From Hexactinellida sp. DTS-2022 (taxonomy: Eukaryota > Porifera > Hexactinellida): a stretch of DNA of 64,000 bases. The translations under genes were made by a program, and so were the position numbers. Positions within the stretch are counted from its first letter, which is position 1; every line of letters starts with the position of its first letter. Positions 22,333 to 33,293 of this stretch are shown in pieces. The stretch spans positions 5,518,001 through 5,582,000 of the forward strand of contig JAPNXP010000009.1 in the NCBI GenBank assembly GCA_028753945.1, written 5' to 3'. The notes beneath the pieces were generated by a model, which saw nothing but the letters and a program-made list of their open reading frames with translations, did no database searches and had not been told where the DNA came from.

Positions 22333-23605
22333 GTAATTTCTTGATTTATTTGTTCTGTTCTTCTGCTATCAGGTTCTCACGGAACACCCCAGGACAGGAG
22401 GCTAGTATGTACATTTCCACATACTGCACTGTCTCTTCCTGGGTTTGTCATATTCACTTCTCTAAATCTAATAGACTTGTTCCGCTCTCCTTCCCTAGAT
22501 GTTACTACTAAGGCCGTATAAAATATATAAATTGTTTATCATCCCCGCCCGCCCCAATTTTTACTATCCGTCCGGATCTATTTTATTATTATCTTATGAA
22601 CATAATCGTACAAAATATAAGCAATAAACTTGTGTAAAGTACCTACTATGCATAATTTTTAAAAAAGTCCTATATTTTAGAGCATTACTTTAATTATTTG
22701 GGCATTGTCATGTTATTTTCTAATTTAATTAAATATTTATATTTATATTTGGCATAGGATGATGTTATTTGCATAATAATGGGAATAATAAATAAAAATA
22801 AAATCCCGTCCGCCGTCACAATTTTCTCGAAAAATATTGATGATAAACAAGTAATTTATTTTATGTGGCCTAATTATGGTTGGCTACTGAAGCTCCGTTT
22901 CTCACAGCTACGTTGGTGGTTATTCTCAGGAAGTTTGTTCTCTCTATTTTCAGTGATATTATAATACTTTCAAAATACTTTCACTCCCTATAGGTTGCTA
23001 ACCGTTTGATGGTTTAGGTACTTTTCTATTGGTTACCCGTTCTGAGGCTACGGTTACATGTTGTTACATACATTTACTATGTGGTAATGGGAAATTGATT
23101 AAAGACTATATGTTCTAACAAATTCAAACAATTTTAATAATTTATGCAAAATGTACCAGGGCTTTTCACGAGTCACATGAATCGGTAACTCATGAAAAGC
23201 CCTGGTAATTACTGAATTATACCCTGCTAATATTTAAGTTCGAATGGTGATCTGAAGTAAGTACGAATATATTTTATAGTTTCTGAGAATAAACTATGGC
23301 CTACGCTGGCTACGCATTAGATTATGAATTAGTTGCTAATAACCTGGTGTGCACGCGGATACACTAGGCACGTCCATATACTGTAACAGTAACATTATAA
23401 TCTCAATAATTTGACATATTATTATGCCAAAGTTTATTTTAGCCATCATTACCGAACTGCGCCTACTAGTCCATACAGATTATCTTAAAATATCAACCTA
23501 ATTTGGAAATCAGCTGAATGCATCTCTTAATTAAAATGCAAATTGTATCTGTTTTCTCTTAGGCGCTTGTCTTATATTTCAGATGCACTTGAGAGTCAAT
23601 ATTAT
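22333..23605. other. Intergenic; one small hairpin
   Basis: AT-rich with no supported gene. A compact hairpin lies at 23157-23207 with arms CCAGGGCTTTTCAYGAGT around a 15-bp loop. It resembles a fully collapsed hAT-like MITE, but I see no clear target duplication. Confidence 0.5.
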
Positions 23606-23690
23606 ACGAGCCCATCGGTCTCGGTCGCTTTGCGACAGATCGGTGCTACACACCTCAAGTTAACGGCCGCGTAGCGGCCTTACTCCTCAC
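23606..23690 (+). repeat. Four-triloop-hairpin repeat, copy 1
   Basis: An 85-bp dispersed repeat starting ACGAGCCC and ending TTACTCCTCAC. It reads as four successive stem-loops with 3-nt loops: GAGNCC-NNN-GGTCTC, GTCGC-TTT-GCGAC, GGTGC-TAC-(G)CACC and GGCCGC-GTA-GCGGCC. Other copies are at 54205-54290 (+), 62412-62496 (-), 39793-39879 (-, decayed) and about 56271-56320 (partial), plus a fragment at 15040-15060. It is not a tRNA, as no cloverleaf or box A/B is visible. Confidence 0.75.
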
Positions 23691-23707
23691 TAAACAATTT
23701 GATTACA

Positions 23708-23881
23708 TACAGTAGTGTTCGCCTAATAGCAATTGCTCTAATAGCAATATTGCTCTATTAGCACTTTTTGTCCCCAAGCGAGCATTTAATGTTAAATTTG
23801 TTCCTCTAATAGCAAGTTCGCCTATTAGCAAGGAAATTTCGTGCAAAATGCGACTTGCTATTAGGCGAACACCACTGTAGT
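23708..23881. mobile_element. Pogo/Tc1-like MITE, TGTTCGCCTAATAGCAA termini
   Basis: The inverted termini TACAGTAGTGTTCGCCTAAT and its inverse, ending CACCACTGTA, agree at about 24 of 25 positions. The outermost TA fits a TA target duplication. It is 174 bp with no coding capacity. Confidence 0.75.
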
Positions 23882-23887
23882 TATATA

Positions 23888-24130
23888 CCGTATTTCCCTG
23901 AATAAGCGCCGGGTCAATAAAAATGGCATTGGTATGATAAAATTTATGCATATTAGTTGATAACTGTAATGTAATTCGATTGATTTTGGCTACTTCGGTA
24001 GGTAGACTGTTGGTGGAAACCATTAGAACCGACCTAAATATTATATTCTGGATTTTTCACAAAAATTTCAAGATAATTTTGGTCCACGAAAACAATAAGC
24101 GCCGGGCGCTTATTCGGGGAAATACGGTCT
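23888..24130. mobile_element. MITE with ACCGTATTTCCCTGAATAAG termini
   Basis: The left end is TACCGTATTTCCCTGAATAA and the right end is its inverse (GCTTATTCGGGGAAATACGG). A degenerate relative is visible near 1760-1812 (GAATAAGCGCGAAGGGTCAATAAAAA). It lies directly beside the TGTTCGCC MITE. The open frame at 23703-24023 (minus) crosses both and is not a gene. Confidence 0.7.
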
Positions 24131-24138
24131 TATAAGTT

Positions 24139-24570
24139 TTAATATCCGTTGAAAGCTAACTTATGGGTTGATTTTGAATTTTAATTAATTTGTTTACTTA
24201 TTTGTGTAAACAACAACAAATACTGTATTCATATTATAAATTAAAAAATGCGAAATTCGTGTTTAGCATACTTGTTTACCCACAATACCCGTTGAAAGCA
24301 AACTTCTAGGTTGATTTTGAATTTTCATTAATTTGTTTACCTATTTGGGTAAACAACAACAACAAATATTCTATTACAAATTTTAAAATGCGAAATTCGA
24401 AATCAGCATACTGTTTACCAATTATAACATGTCTTTACCTATTATAACATTTTGGAACTTAGTTTCTATCTCAATTATAAATGCGGTTTCTATTCCCCCA
24501 TCACTTTATTACAATCCGGACAAACAAACACACAAACAAACACACAACCAATCGAGATTTAATAACATAG
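24139..24570 (-). repeat. Dispersed repeat with about 144-bp internal units
   Basis: Two units containing TGTTTACC, AACAACAACAAATA and GTTGAAAGC...TTGATTTTGAATTTT are followed by GGACAAACAAACACAC and CAATCGAGATTTAATAA. It is the same repeat as 61420-62380 (six units, opposite strand), 39430-39720 and 54300-54500. Confidence 0.65.
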
Positions 24571-24633
24571 ATTTATTTATTTATCCTATTTAATTAGATC
24601 TAACTATAACAAGAGAACAACTAGCCTAATTTA

Positions 24634-25242
24634 ATGTCTAACTCAACTGGTAATGGTAAGGATACCTCTACAAAGGAAGTGACTCCTTCGAGTCCGAACA
24701 GTGCCGACAAGTCGTCTCCTACCGACGAGCGGGAGCGCGGGCCCTCCTCCCCCTCCTACGAGCCGGTGGTCTCCCTGCCCGAGGTGGAGGTGCAGTCCCT
24801 GGAGGAGAACGAGGACGAGGTGCTCAAGCTGCGCGCAAAGCTGTACCGGTTCCACATGCCGCTGCCGCTGGAGGAGGAGAGCAAGCCTGAGTGGAAGGAG
24901 AGGGGGGTCGGGTTCGTTAAGCTGCTAGAAGACAAGGACAATAAGAAAGTACGGGTTTTAATGAGACGCGATAAGACGCTGAAGATCTGCGCTAACCACT
25001 TCATAACGAAGGATATGTTGCTAAAGCCAGCCGTGGGGAACGACAGGGCCTGGGTGTGGTGCACCCCGGGGGACTTCTCGGACGGAGAAGCGAACCCTGA
25101 GACTTTGTGCCTGCGATTCGAGTCTGTGGATAATGCGCTACTGTTCCAGGAGAAGTTTATGGGCTTTGTGAAGGGGTTGGATTTAGGAGGGGAGGATATT
25201 GATGAGCAGCTGGGAGAGTTGAAAATAGGCGACGACAAATAG
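24634..25242 (+). CDS. RANBP1: Ran-binding protein 1
   Basis: A 202-residue intronless protein. RanBP1 binds Ran-GTP and stimulates RanGAP-driven GTP hydrolysis, releasing cargo after nuclear export. Residues 1-55 are an acidic, Ser/Pro-rich leader. Residues about 60-190 are the Ran-binding domain, with the characteristic order VLKLRAKLYRF, KERGVGFVKLLED, RVLMRRDKTLKICANH, AWVWCTPGDFSDGE and LCLRFES. The C-terminus lacks the long NES-containing tail of vertebrate RanBP1 but has a short LGELKIGDDK end. The ATG at 24634 is the first in frame. The CDS is clearly GC-richer than the flanking DNA. It is a well-recognised family with no close alternative, apart from a RanBD of a larger nucleoporin, excluded by the short length. 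Confidence 0.93.
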   Translation: MSNSTGNGKDTSTKEVTPSSPNSADKSSPTDERERGPSSPSYEPVVSLPEVEVQSLEENEDEVLKLRAKLYRFHMPLPLEEESKPEWKERGVGFVKLLEDKDNKKVRVLMRRDKTLKICANHFITKDMLLKPAVGNDRAWVWCTPGDFSDGEANPETLCLRFESVDNALLFQEKFMGFVKGLDLGGEDIDEQLGELKIGDDK

Positions 25243-26638
25243 GGAGACACTCTACACATTATAGTCTACATACGGTTTTGTTACAATTGTTTTTATTTGA
25301 TCTAATAACGAGTATTAGCTACAATTATTGAGTACTTTATTGGTCTGATTCACATGTTTCACATTAATGATTCACATGCTTCACATTAAAGCACACATCG
25401 TATTTATTCCCCAACAATTGATAACTATTTTGTAAGCCAAATAGGTACCGCTTGGCTGTTCAGATTCCTTACTTAATTAGCTCACTTCTTAACTTTCGGT
25501 TGAAATTTAGTTGCAAATGTTTAGGAATTAAATAACAGAATGCGTATTTTAGGTAATTCAAAGCTAAAATTTTGACCCAAATTAACTGAATTATTATATC
25601 TGGTCCCGGAAAAATGACCCCATTGAGCAGATTGACTGTATGTATAAACAACAATAAATATTGTCTCTTCAGCATTACGTAATTAACATTATCATCCGTC
25701 ATAAATAATTTAATATATTAGTTAAATTATAATTCTCTACGATCTAGAGTTTGTTGTTATATGGGGATGGGGTATCTTACTTCACTGGATTACTTCGTGA
25801 CAGGACAATTGTCGCAATTTTTTGTCTGAATAGTTTCCTGTAATTTATTCATGTTATCGTATTGCTTTGATCAGCTTCTTAGTATAAGAATGTATCCTTC
25901 CTCCAATTCCCATAAAACTTAATCGTTAAACATTAATCTTTTGAACTTGTGTACTTCTATAGGAAGTTGCTAGTTTTCTCATGAAATTATATGTTTACAA
26001 CCGGGGTCGTTTGAGCTATCCCATACCTCAACAGTTCTTAATTGATCCTGCAGACATAATGCAGTTTCTGACTACTGAACAAAATCATTACATATTTTCT
26101 CTAATTGTGATAAATTATTTTTATTAATTCTGTTTGTAGTTACAGTTTAGTAAGCAACTTCCTCTTAACTAAGTTTCCTATTCTGCTAATTCAATGTTAC
26201 AAATCAAGACAAAGTCTATACTTCCGTCCACAGGTTAGTGTTCCTATTAACCCATTTGTAAGTTCGGATTGTAATCTAATTTCAATGAATTTTACTAGTC
26301 GAACTCTACACATTTAATTATTCAATATTCAATATCAATTCGGACACAATAAAATGACAGACATTTTTGTTAGAATTCAACTGAATTATTTACGGAAATA
26401 TGCTACTACTTTCAGTATAAGCCCGAGTATAAATAATCGCTAGGTCTAATATTTTCAAGAAATCTACAAATCCAACAAATAAGTTCATAATCATCAGTTC
26501 TACAGTTTCATAATGTAAGTTTGTAATTCTATAATTTAATTATAATGAAATTGAATACTTCCTATATCAAGTTGCATGGACTTTCTATCCTCTAATACGC
26601 TCGCATAATACCTACATTTATTTTAACAGAGAAATACG
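25243..26638. other. Intergenic, nothing recognised
   Basis: AT-rich sequence with only short, non-homologous open frames and no repeat shared with the rest of the window. It should contain the RanBP1 3' end and the promoter of the RING-NHL gene. Confidence 0.5.
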
Positions 26639-29129
26639 ATGCAAACCCAAACTAAAGTCATTGAAGAGATCCAAGAGTTCTTCTCCTGCTCTGGTTGTAA
26701 GAAGCTACAGAAATCAGGTCACATCCTCATGTGCAGCCATCTTATCTGCACAGAGTGTCTCCCCTCCCACGCGGTTTCGCGCTTCCACTGCCCCGCCTGC
26801 AAGCGGGACACTCTGGTCACGCCACACGCCTTCTATGGGATCGGAGTCGGAGTGGACAAACAGAACAGGAAAGGGTGCAAGCAATTCCAGACCAACTTCC
26901 TACAGTTCGCAGAGGAACAGGACGCAGCCTTTGTGGACCAGTTGGAGGAGAAAATAAGACTAATCGAACAGGTAGGATACAAGTTGATAATGTACTATAT
27001 TCTGCCATACATACATTTATCAATGTTATTTAGACTTATGCCGAAAAGATAAAAGCTCTCATGGTAGAGAAGGAATCTAAAATAGAAAAGATTCGCAAGG
27101 ACCACAGCGAGCAGCTGGGAGAGGTGTCGAGACGCAACACGAAAGTTAAGGAAATCCTGAGAGGAGTTATAGAGCAGAAGCCGGAGTCGGGCTCTGGGTC
27201 CCAGAGCGACTCCTCCTCCCCTCCCAGCTCTCCCGACAGAGGCCCCTCCCCCCTCTCTCCCGGCCCGGGGGACAGCGGACAGACAGCCACACACCCGCTC
27301 TCAGAGGAGAGCCAGCTAGTCGATAGGAGGGTGTATCAACGCAAGCACAGACAAGGTACTGCCTATATAATATAGTATGTACAGGGGTGGTGTGTTAACA
27401 GCCATTTTGGCTGTTTGCTGTTAACAGCTAAGAATTCGTCCCCAATTGACATTCACCTTAACTGCATTTAATTCGCCTTTAAGCTGTTAACAGCCAAATG
27501 TGAGCTGTTAATAGTCAATTCAAGCTGTTCAAATTCAATTATTGTATCAATAAAAATTAAGGAAATGGGACAAGCAAAAAAGTTAAACTCAAAAATGTTT
27601 AGATTCGAATTGCATATCGTATTTACATAACAGTGAAATTGAAACTAAATGATTATATAATAATATTTCAATTATTGCATTGGTCAGCATCTAGCTGTTA
27701 ACAGCTTCGATTTTCATTTGCTGTTAACAGCCAGTGGCTGTTCCATCCCTGAGTACGTATGTTACGGGCTTACTAGGTATACTATGTACAACTCAATATA
27801 TACCCGGCAAAGGTTAATCTTTAATGTTTTAAAATGACCCTATCTGTGCACCAAAATTACATTAGAAGGTGCTGGCCGATATATAAGCATAATTCCTACG
27901 TATATAATTGTCTGTGTTACTGATTGTACTATTTAGGAGAGAGGCGAGCCTTCAAACAGAGACGAGGAGCCATACGGACGGAAGAGACCTGTCCCATCGA
28001 CACCTGCGTCGCAGAGAAAGAGTGCGCTCTGACAGAGGAGGGGCCGACACATTTCACAAAGGGAGGCATACACCAACCTAGACTCATATTCGGGAAGAGA
28101 GGCACCAACCCGGACCAGTTCAAGTACCCCAGAGGTCTGGCTGTCGACGTGAGTGGAGATATATTCGTGGTAGATTCAGAAAACCCTTGCATCCGTGTGT
28201 GGTCAAGTGATGGAGTATTCAAGAATGCGTTTGGGAACATTGGGAGTGGAAGCAACGACTTTGGGTATCCGTGGGGTATCGCGATCCACCAGGAGAAAGT
28301 CTATGTGTCTGATATCGAGAAGCATAAGGTGTTTGTGTACAAAACAAACGGTAAATATATAACATCTTTCGGTAAGGAGGGTGTCTCGATAAACTGCCTG
28401 AAAGAGCCGAGAGGGTTGTATGCCACGGAAGACGGAGACATCTACGTTGCCGATTCAGAGAACAACCGAGTACAGGTATTCAGTGAGTCGCTTAAACACA
28501 AGTGCTTTATTGGAGAAGAGCAGCTGATCAAACCGAGAGACGTGTTTGTGGACGAGAAGGAGAATGTGTATGTGCTGGACTGGGGCAGCGCGTGCATACA
28601 CGTGTACAACGCGAGTGGAGAGCTACAGAGAGAGTTCGGACAGATCGGGATCGGCAACAAACTAATGACACAGCCATGGTAAGTACCATAATATAATGCA
28701 TGCATAGTACTGTTTCTAATTACAGTAAACTCCCTTATAACGAAATAATCGCTTATAACGAAATGGATATTTTTCCCCAGAGCACTAAATGTATTAATTA
28801 TTATCTGATTATAACGAATATCCGGATATAACGAAGGGATTTACAGGTTCCCAGCACTTCGTTATACCGAGAGTTCACTGTAATTTACCGATCTAATTGC
28901 TAGGTTTTTCACCATGGATAAGTATGGACAGATACTCGTTAGCGACGGCAAGGCTTACAAGCAGGAACATTGCATTATGGTGTATAGCATTGAAGGAGAG
29001 TATAAATTCTCTGTTGGCGCTAAAGGAGGGAAGCCTGGGATGTTCGTGCTGCCGAGAGGAATCCGGTTAACTGACTCCGGTAGATTGATTGTTGTTGACT
29101 CTGTCAACCACAGACTACAAATGTTTTGA
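26639..29129 (+). CDS. RING-coiled-coil-NHL protein (TRIM-NHL-like E3 ligase)
   Basis: A four-exon gene of 540 residues: 26639-26971, 27034-27355, 27937-28678 and 28904-29129. All junctions are GT-AG and phases fit (0, 1, 2). Residues 17-54 form a C3HC4 RING (C17, C20, C32, H34, C37, C40, C51, C54), so it is a likely ubiquitin E3 ligase. A helical region around 90-150 follows, then an acidic Ser/Pro-rich linker (SGSQSDSSSPPSS). From about residue 256 come six NHL repeats (KYPRGLAVD, GYPWGIAI, KEPRGLYAT, IKPRDVFVD, and so on) forming a beta-propeller that in relatives binds RNA or protein. No B-box is visible, unlike TRIM2/3/71. The TRIM32/NHLRC1 type is a possible comparison. Intron 2 carries a complete hAT MITE and intron 3 a pogo-like MITE. 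Confidence 0.88.
27382..27751 (+). mobile_element. Complete hAT-type MITE, GCTGTTAACAGC family (in intron 2)
   Basis: This 370-bp element begins CAGGGGTGG and ends CCATCCCTG. It is flanked by AGTATGTA (27374-27381) and AGTACGTA (27752-27759), a 7-of-8 target duplication. Several GCTGTTAACAGC palindromes lie near both ends. It is the reference copy for the fragments at 1501 and 10365. Confidence 0.85.
28721..28882. mobile_element. Pogo/Tigger-like MITE (in intron 3)
   Basis: TACAGTAAACTCCCTTATAA is paired with an inverted end GAGTTCACTGTA. Internal TATAACGAA words occur. The terminal TA fits a TA target. It makes up most of the third intron of the RING-NHL gene. Confidence 0.75.
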
Positions 29130-29243
29130 TTTATATTTATTTATATTCTTAACTTGTGTTGTTTATATTTTATTATAAGTTACCAGTTGTGTTTCAATCG
29201 TTTCTTTATAACCTTGGTTCTATCGCTCGGCTAAGCTATCAAG

Positions 29244-29705
29244 CAGTGGTGTAGCGAGGGTGGTGCGCATTACTTACTGATACGCACTTAAGTAGTAGTG
29301 AATGCTATTTAATAGTTGTTGCGTTAAATAACTAATTGTACAGTTACTAGCAAATTAAAAGCCATCTAATACTACTCCATAAATCTAACATAAATTAATT
29401 CGATACAATTCTAGACTGCTCTAAATTATACAACATTACGTTCATGTCAAATTGCACAAACCAAGATGTATTACTATGTGATTAATATAAAGTTGAAACA
29501 CAGTTACTTTGCTCCAACCAAAAATCCCCGAATTGTTTTGCCCCGGGAAAACCCCCGAAATACAGTAATGAGATCTATTAAAGTAACCAGTTATGGATAC
29601 TACGCTGGGATTGCTGAAATACTTGTACCATGGGTCAAGAATTGCTTGTAATATACTTTGGGGAGGGAAGAATAGTTCCTCCGCACCATTGGCCATACAC
29701 CACTG
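29244..29705. mobile_element. hAT-type element remnant, CAGTGGTGTA termini
   Basis: The ends are CAGTGGTGTAGCG and TACACCACTG, flanked by CTATCAAG and CTTCAAG, a target duplication with one base lost. It is 462 bp. The apparent minus-strand frame at 29442-29711 lies inside it and includes the terminus, so I do not treat it as a gene. The rest of 29130-30215 shows nothing recognisable. Confidence 0.65.
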
Positions 29706-30215
29706 CTTCAAGTGAAGTAAATACTACGTACAATTTGTATTTGATTCATTTACTGAGTAATTTCAAATAAATAAGGATTCCTTACGCAAATGTTCACATG
29801 AGTCGAATGGGAATCCTATTTCCTCTCACATGACAGTTTTGTGGGATTGTGTTACGACAAGTGAGTTATAGTTGCTTGCATAAGTAACTTTATATTAGAT
29901 TTACTAATCCAATATTGTGTAGATATTTCCTATTTGGAGCTTTATATATCTGGTCATCTGTTGGCTAAACTCGTGAGGTTCAGGCTTACAGGAATATGTG
30001 AGAATTGGGATGAAATTTTACTTCCACACTCTATTCTAAGCCATTTCCCCATTAAATTTATACTAGTTACATAGGTATATTATTTCATAATCGTTCAACA
30101 CAGTACTATATACATAATGTTATATAATTTATACTTCTTTCGTTATATATAAGCAGTAAATGGACAGGTTAATTGTTAAATTAACTTTATACACCTAAAT
30201 ATGCGATATTTAGTC

Positions 30216-33138
30216 TCAGAGATTGCTCAATTCTAGTTCTCTCTGCAGAGCTTTTATAATCTGTTGCTGGTAGAGAATGAAGTTCTCGTAGTTGCATTGT
30301 TCGTAGTTATTTTGTTTACCTTCGATTGGAAACCGAATTAGCAGAATATCTGTTTGGCTACCATTGTTGCTGTGAGTTGTTTCTTCTGTTTGTGTATATT
30401 GGTGTGTTAATATATCCTCAATATTAACAACTATTTCTTCTTCAGTTTGTATTTCTCGAGATTCCATCTTTATTGATTCTTCTTTAGGTTCAGAATAGTC
30501 AGAATCTGTTTGACATTCTCCATCGGTAACAAACGAAGAAGTTTGGCATTCTCCGTCATTCACTTGTAGTATAGTTTGGCATTCTCCGTCATTCACTTGT
30601 AGTATAGTTTGACATTCCTTACTCTCCGTCTCCGTCGCTAGTGTACACTCTACGCACTTATCGTCTGCTGTTGTCCCTTGAGATTGCTGAGAGTACTGGA
30701 CTCCTGTATCTATTGTACTACACATCTCACTGCTCTCTTTTATGATACAATCTGTGCTAGTATCAGAATGCTCCATCTCGTTATTAGGGGCAACTATATG
30801 TTCAGATTCCTGAGTACAATCATCCTGGTTTGTGCTTTTATAAATGCTATTTGATATAACTACTGACTCCTCCTCTTCTCGAGGTTCGCATGTAGCTATT
30901 TCTTCAGGAATCGTATCAACCTCCATTTGTGAATTGTTTATGAGTTCTAGTTTATTCGTTTCTATTTCATCCGTTGCAATTTCAATTGGTTCTATTGTGT
31001 TTATTTCTTCTGGCACTTCAGTTATTATCTCATTAGTTTCTTCTCTAACTAACTCTGTCTCTAGCTGTGTCGCTTCAGGAGGACCAACAGCAATTGCATT
31101 TACAGCACCACTCTCTCCTAATGCATGGTCTATCTTGTTCTCATCTACAGAAACATTAATTGCTTCTATGTTACATTCTATCAAGTTCAGTTTTGGTTCT
31201 TCAGCTATATTATTCTTATCTTCTAATACCACTTCAACTGATTCTCCAATTAGCTCGTTAGAACCTTGTGTGTTGTTAGCAGACATTATATCTGCGCTAT
31301 TCTCATCACCTTCCACTACTTCTATTCCTTTCTCATTCAATCCGGCTTCAATAACCGATTTCTCTGCTGTGTTACTGACAATAGACTCCTCATAACACTG
31401 ATGTTCAGTTGTGCTACTTCCAGCACTTGTATCTGTAGTGCTTTCCTTGTCAACCTGTTTGTCACACTCATCACATTCTACTGGGATTGATTCTATTGAA
31501 TTTTCTGAATTCTTATTCTCTATCGTTTCTTTCTCTTTCCATTTAAGTATTGGCATCATCAGTGAATCTATTTTCTCATTTATTGATTGAGGAGTATTCG
31601 CATCTCCTGCAGATCTAGCCTCGGGAATCAGACCAGAACCGCACTCCGCATTCTCTCTCACTGAAGCACTGGTAGCGTCCGGGGCCACGAGAGAGTTTAG
31701 AAATTTATCATAAGACCTTTGCTCTTCTTTGGGGATCTCTATTGGAATTGGCGATTGCTCCTTTATAGCAAAGGGAACAACAAATCTGGATTTAGTTGGA
31801 ACTACAATTGGAATATTATTTGTTGTCTGCGAATTTTCAGAATCTTCTGCACTGCTCTCGATTTCTTCCATTTCCTCGTCAGTAAGGGCATCATGGAGTC
31901 TGTCGTATTTCAATGTTTTATTTGCTATAAAATCCTTTATGCTTCGCATCCCAGACCTGTTGTAGTAAGGCAGTGGATTTTCCGTTAGCATTCCATCTGG
32001 CCTCAGAATGCACTCATCAGTGGGAGTGGCAAACACACTCTCCTCTAGAAACCCTCCAAACTTATCCTTCATTGCATTAACAGCCGAACTACCCGCGCTG
32101 CTGGTAATAGGATCGATACGCGGCCGCTTGTACCCCTTGAGGCTGTCCCTGTTGGAGGTGAGTGTGAGGTAGAACGGGTCTTCTGACTGCCCGGGGCGCC
32201 GTCTGATCATTTTCTCACGCTCGAATTCCATCAAGTCCTCTGTATTGTATACCTCCATGTTACCTGTGGACTGCTTTGGAATGTCTGATAGATTAGCAAT
32301 AGGATGCAGTGGGGGCAGTTGAGCAGCTATTACATGGTCTGCAGGTTGATTGTCAGATACATACTGTGTGGGTTTGGAATTCGTTTTGTTTGTGCCATAT
32401 AGGAATTCTAGCCACTTCGAGTTCCCTGGCGCTTTCTCCGATTCTTCACAAACTCTACTGTTCCAATGCATACCTGCGAATAACATTGATAAACAAAATA
32501 AATTGAAATATATTGAAAATAACCAACTTACAGCTTTCTCCTTTCTTGACAACATCTTCTTTATCATCCATTCCCACTAACACTATATCCTCTTGCTCTG
32601 TCTGTCCTTCCAAGATAGGAATGTTCTCCTTCCCGCATTCATCAACTCCCTCTCTCTGGTAGACAGCCTGCTCCTGCTCTTGGAACTGACGGAGACAGAG
32701 AGCCGCTTTCGACATCCCCAGAGTTTTGCCCAGCTTGCACTCTCCTCTCCACTTCTTGACGTCGAGTAGACTGGTGGGAGTCTCCAGGTCATGGAACCCT
32801 TCGGTTCTGGTGTGGTACTTCTCATTGAGAACCGGCTCCTGCAGCTGCTCAAATGAAATGGTCCTCTTCAGTCCTGCCTTTGGTCTCAGATCCAACATAT
32901 TCGGGTGTTTGAACTGCCGATACAGTCTGTTGTTAGTCTCACTGTGTGTCTGTAGCACTGTGTGCAGAGATAGCAGATCCTGACTGATGGCAAGTTCTCT
33001 CTTTTTAGTAGGAGACTGCATTCCTATTGGAATGCTATCTAGAGTTTTTTCGTATCTTTTCTTCTCAAAGAATTCTCTCTGAATTTTCTTGTCGTCTCGA
33101 CCTCGTAGCCGACTCAATGTTCCTCCAACCCAATTCAT
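30216..33138 (-). CDS. Long disordered protein with REDIC1/C12orf40-like N-terminus
   Basis: Two exons, 33138-32532 and 32473-30216, have a 58-nt intron (T|GTAAGTTGG...TTCGCAG|GT). The join makes Cys and keeps one 954-residue frame. The N-terminus MNWVGGTLSRLRG...REFFEKKRYEK resembles, from memory, the start of vertebrate C12orf40/REDIC1, a meiotic crossover factor. That is the only basis for the name. The remainder is acidic and low in predicted order. Near the C-terminus come three repeats of ECQT with ILQVNDG spacers, followed by QTD, IQTEE, TQTEE and SQTDI. These TQT-like words match the consensus of LC8 dynein light-chain ligands, which often occur in such multivalent arrays. If the identification is right, the role is in meiotic recombination. 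The start is the first ATG in frame. It is head-to-head with the ES1 gene, with 155 bp between the starts. Confidence 0.6.
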
Positions 33139-33293
33139 TTTTAATTTCCAGCATTAGTTGTTACTTAGATTATATAATTATTTCCTATTGATCTATCTCA
33201 ATGAATTCCAGAACTTCTTACAAGTTATCAAATGTAATCGTATTCTTATTTTAACTAACGATTAACTAATTAAATATAGCTCTGACGTTTAGG
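33139..33293. promoter_or_regulatory. Short divergent intergenic region (putative bidirectional promoter)
   Basis: Only 155 bp separate the start codons of two divergent genes, the REDIC1-like gene (minus) and ES1/GATD3 (plus). It is AT-rich with no clear TATA element. A shared promoter is inferred from spacing alone. Confidence 0.45.

Noticed and set aside
23606..23690. tRNA or tRNA-derived SINE
   Set aside because: The hairpins are four equal small stems without cloverleaf spacing, and I found no box A or box B pattern.
29442..29711. A 89-residue minus-strand frame after the RING-NHL gene
   Set aside because: It is contained in a hAT-like element and includes its terminal repeat.
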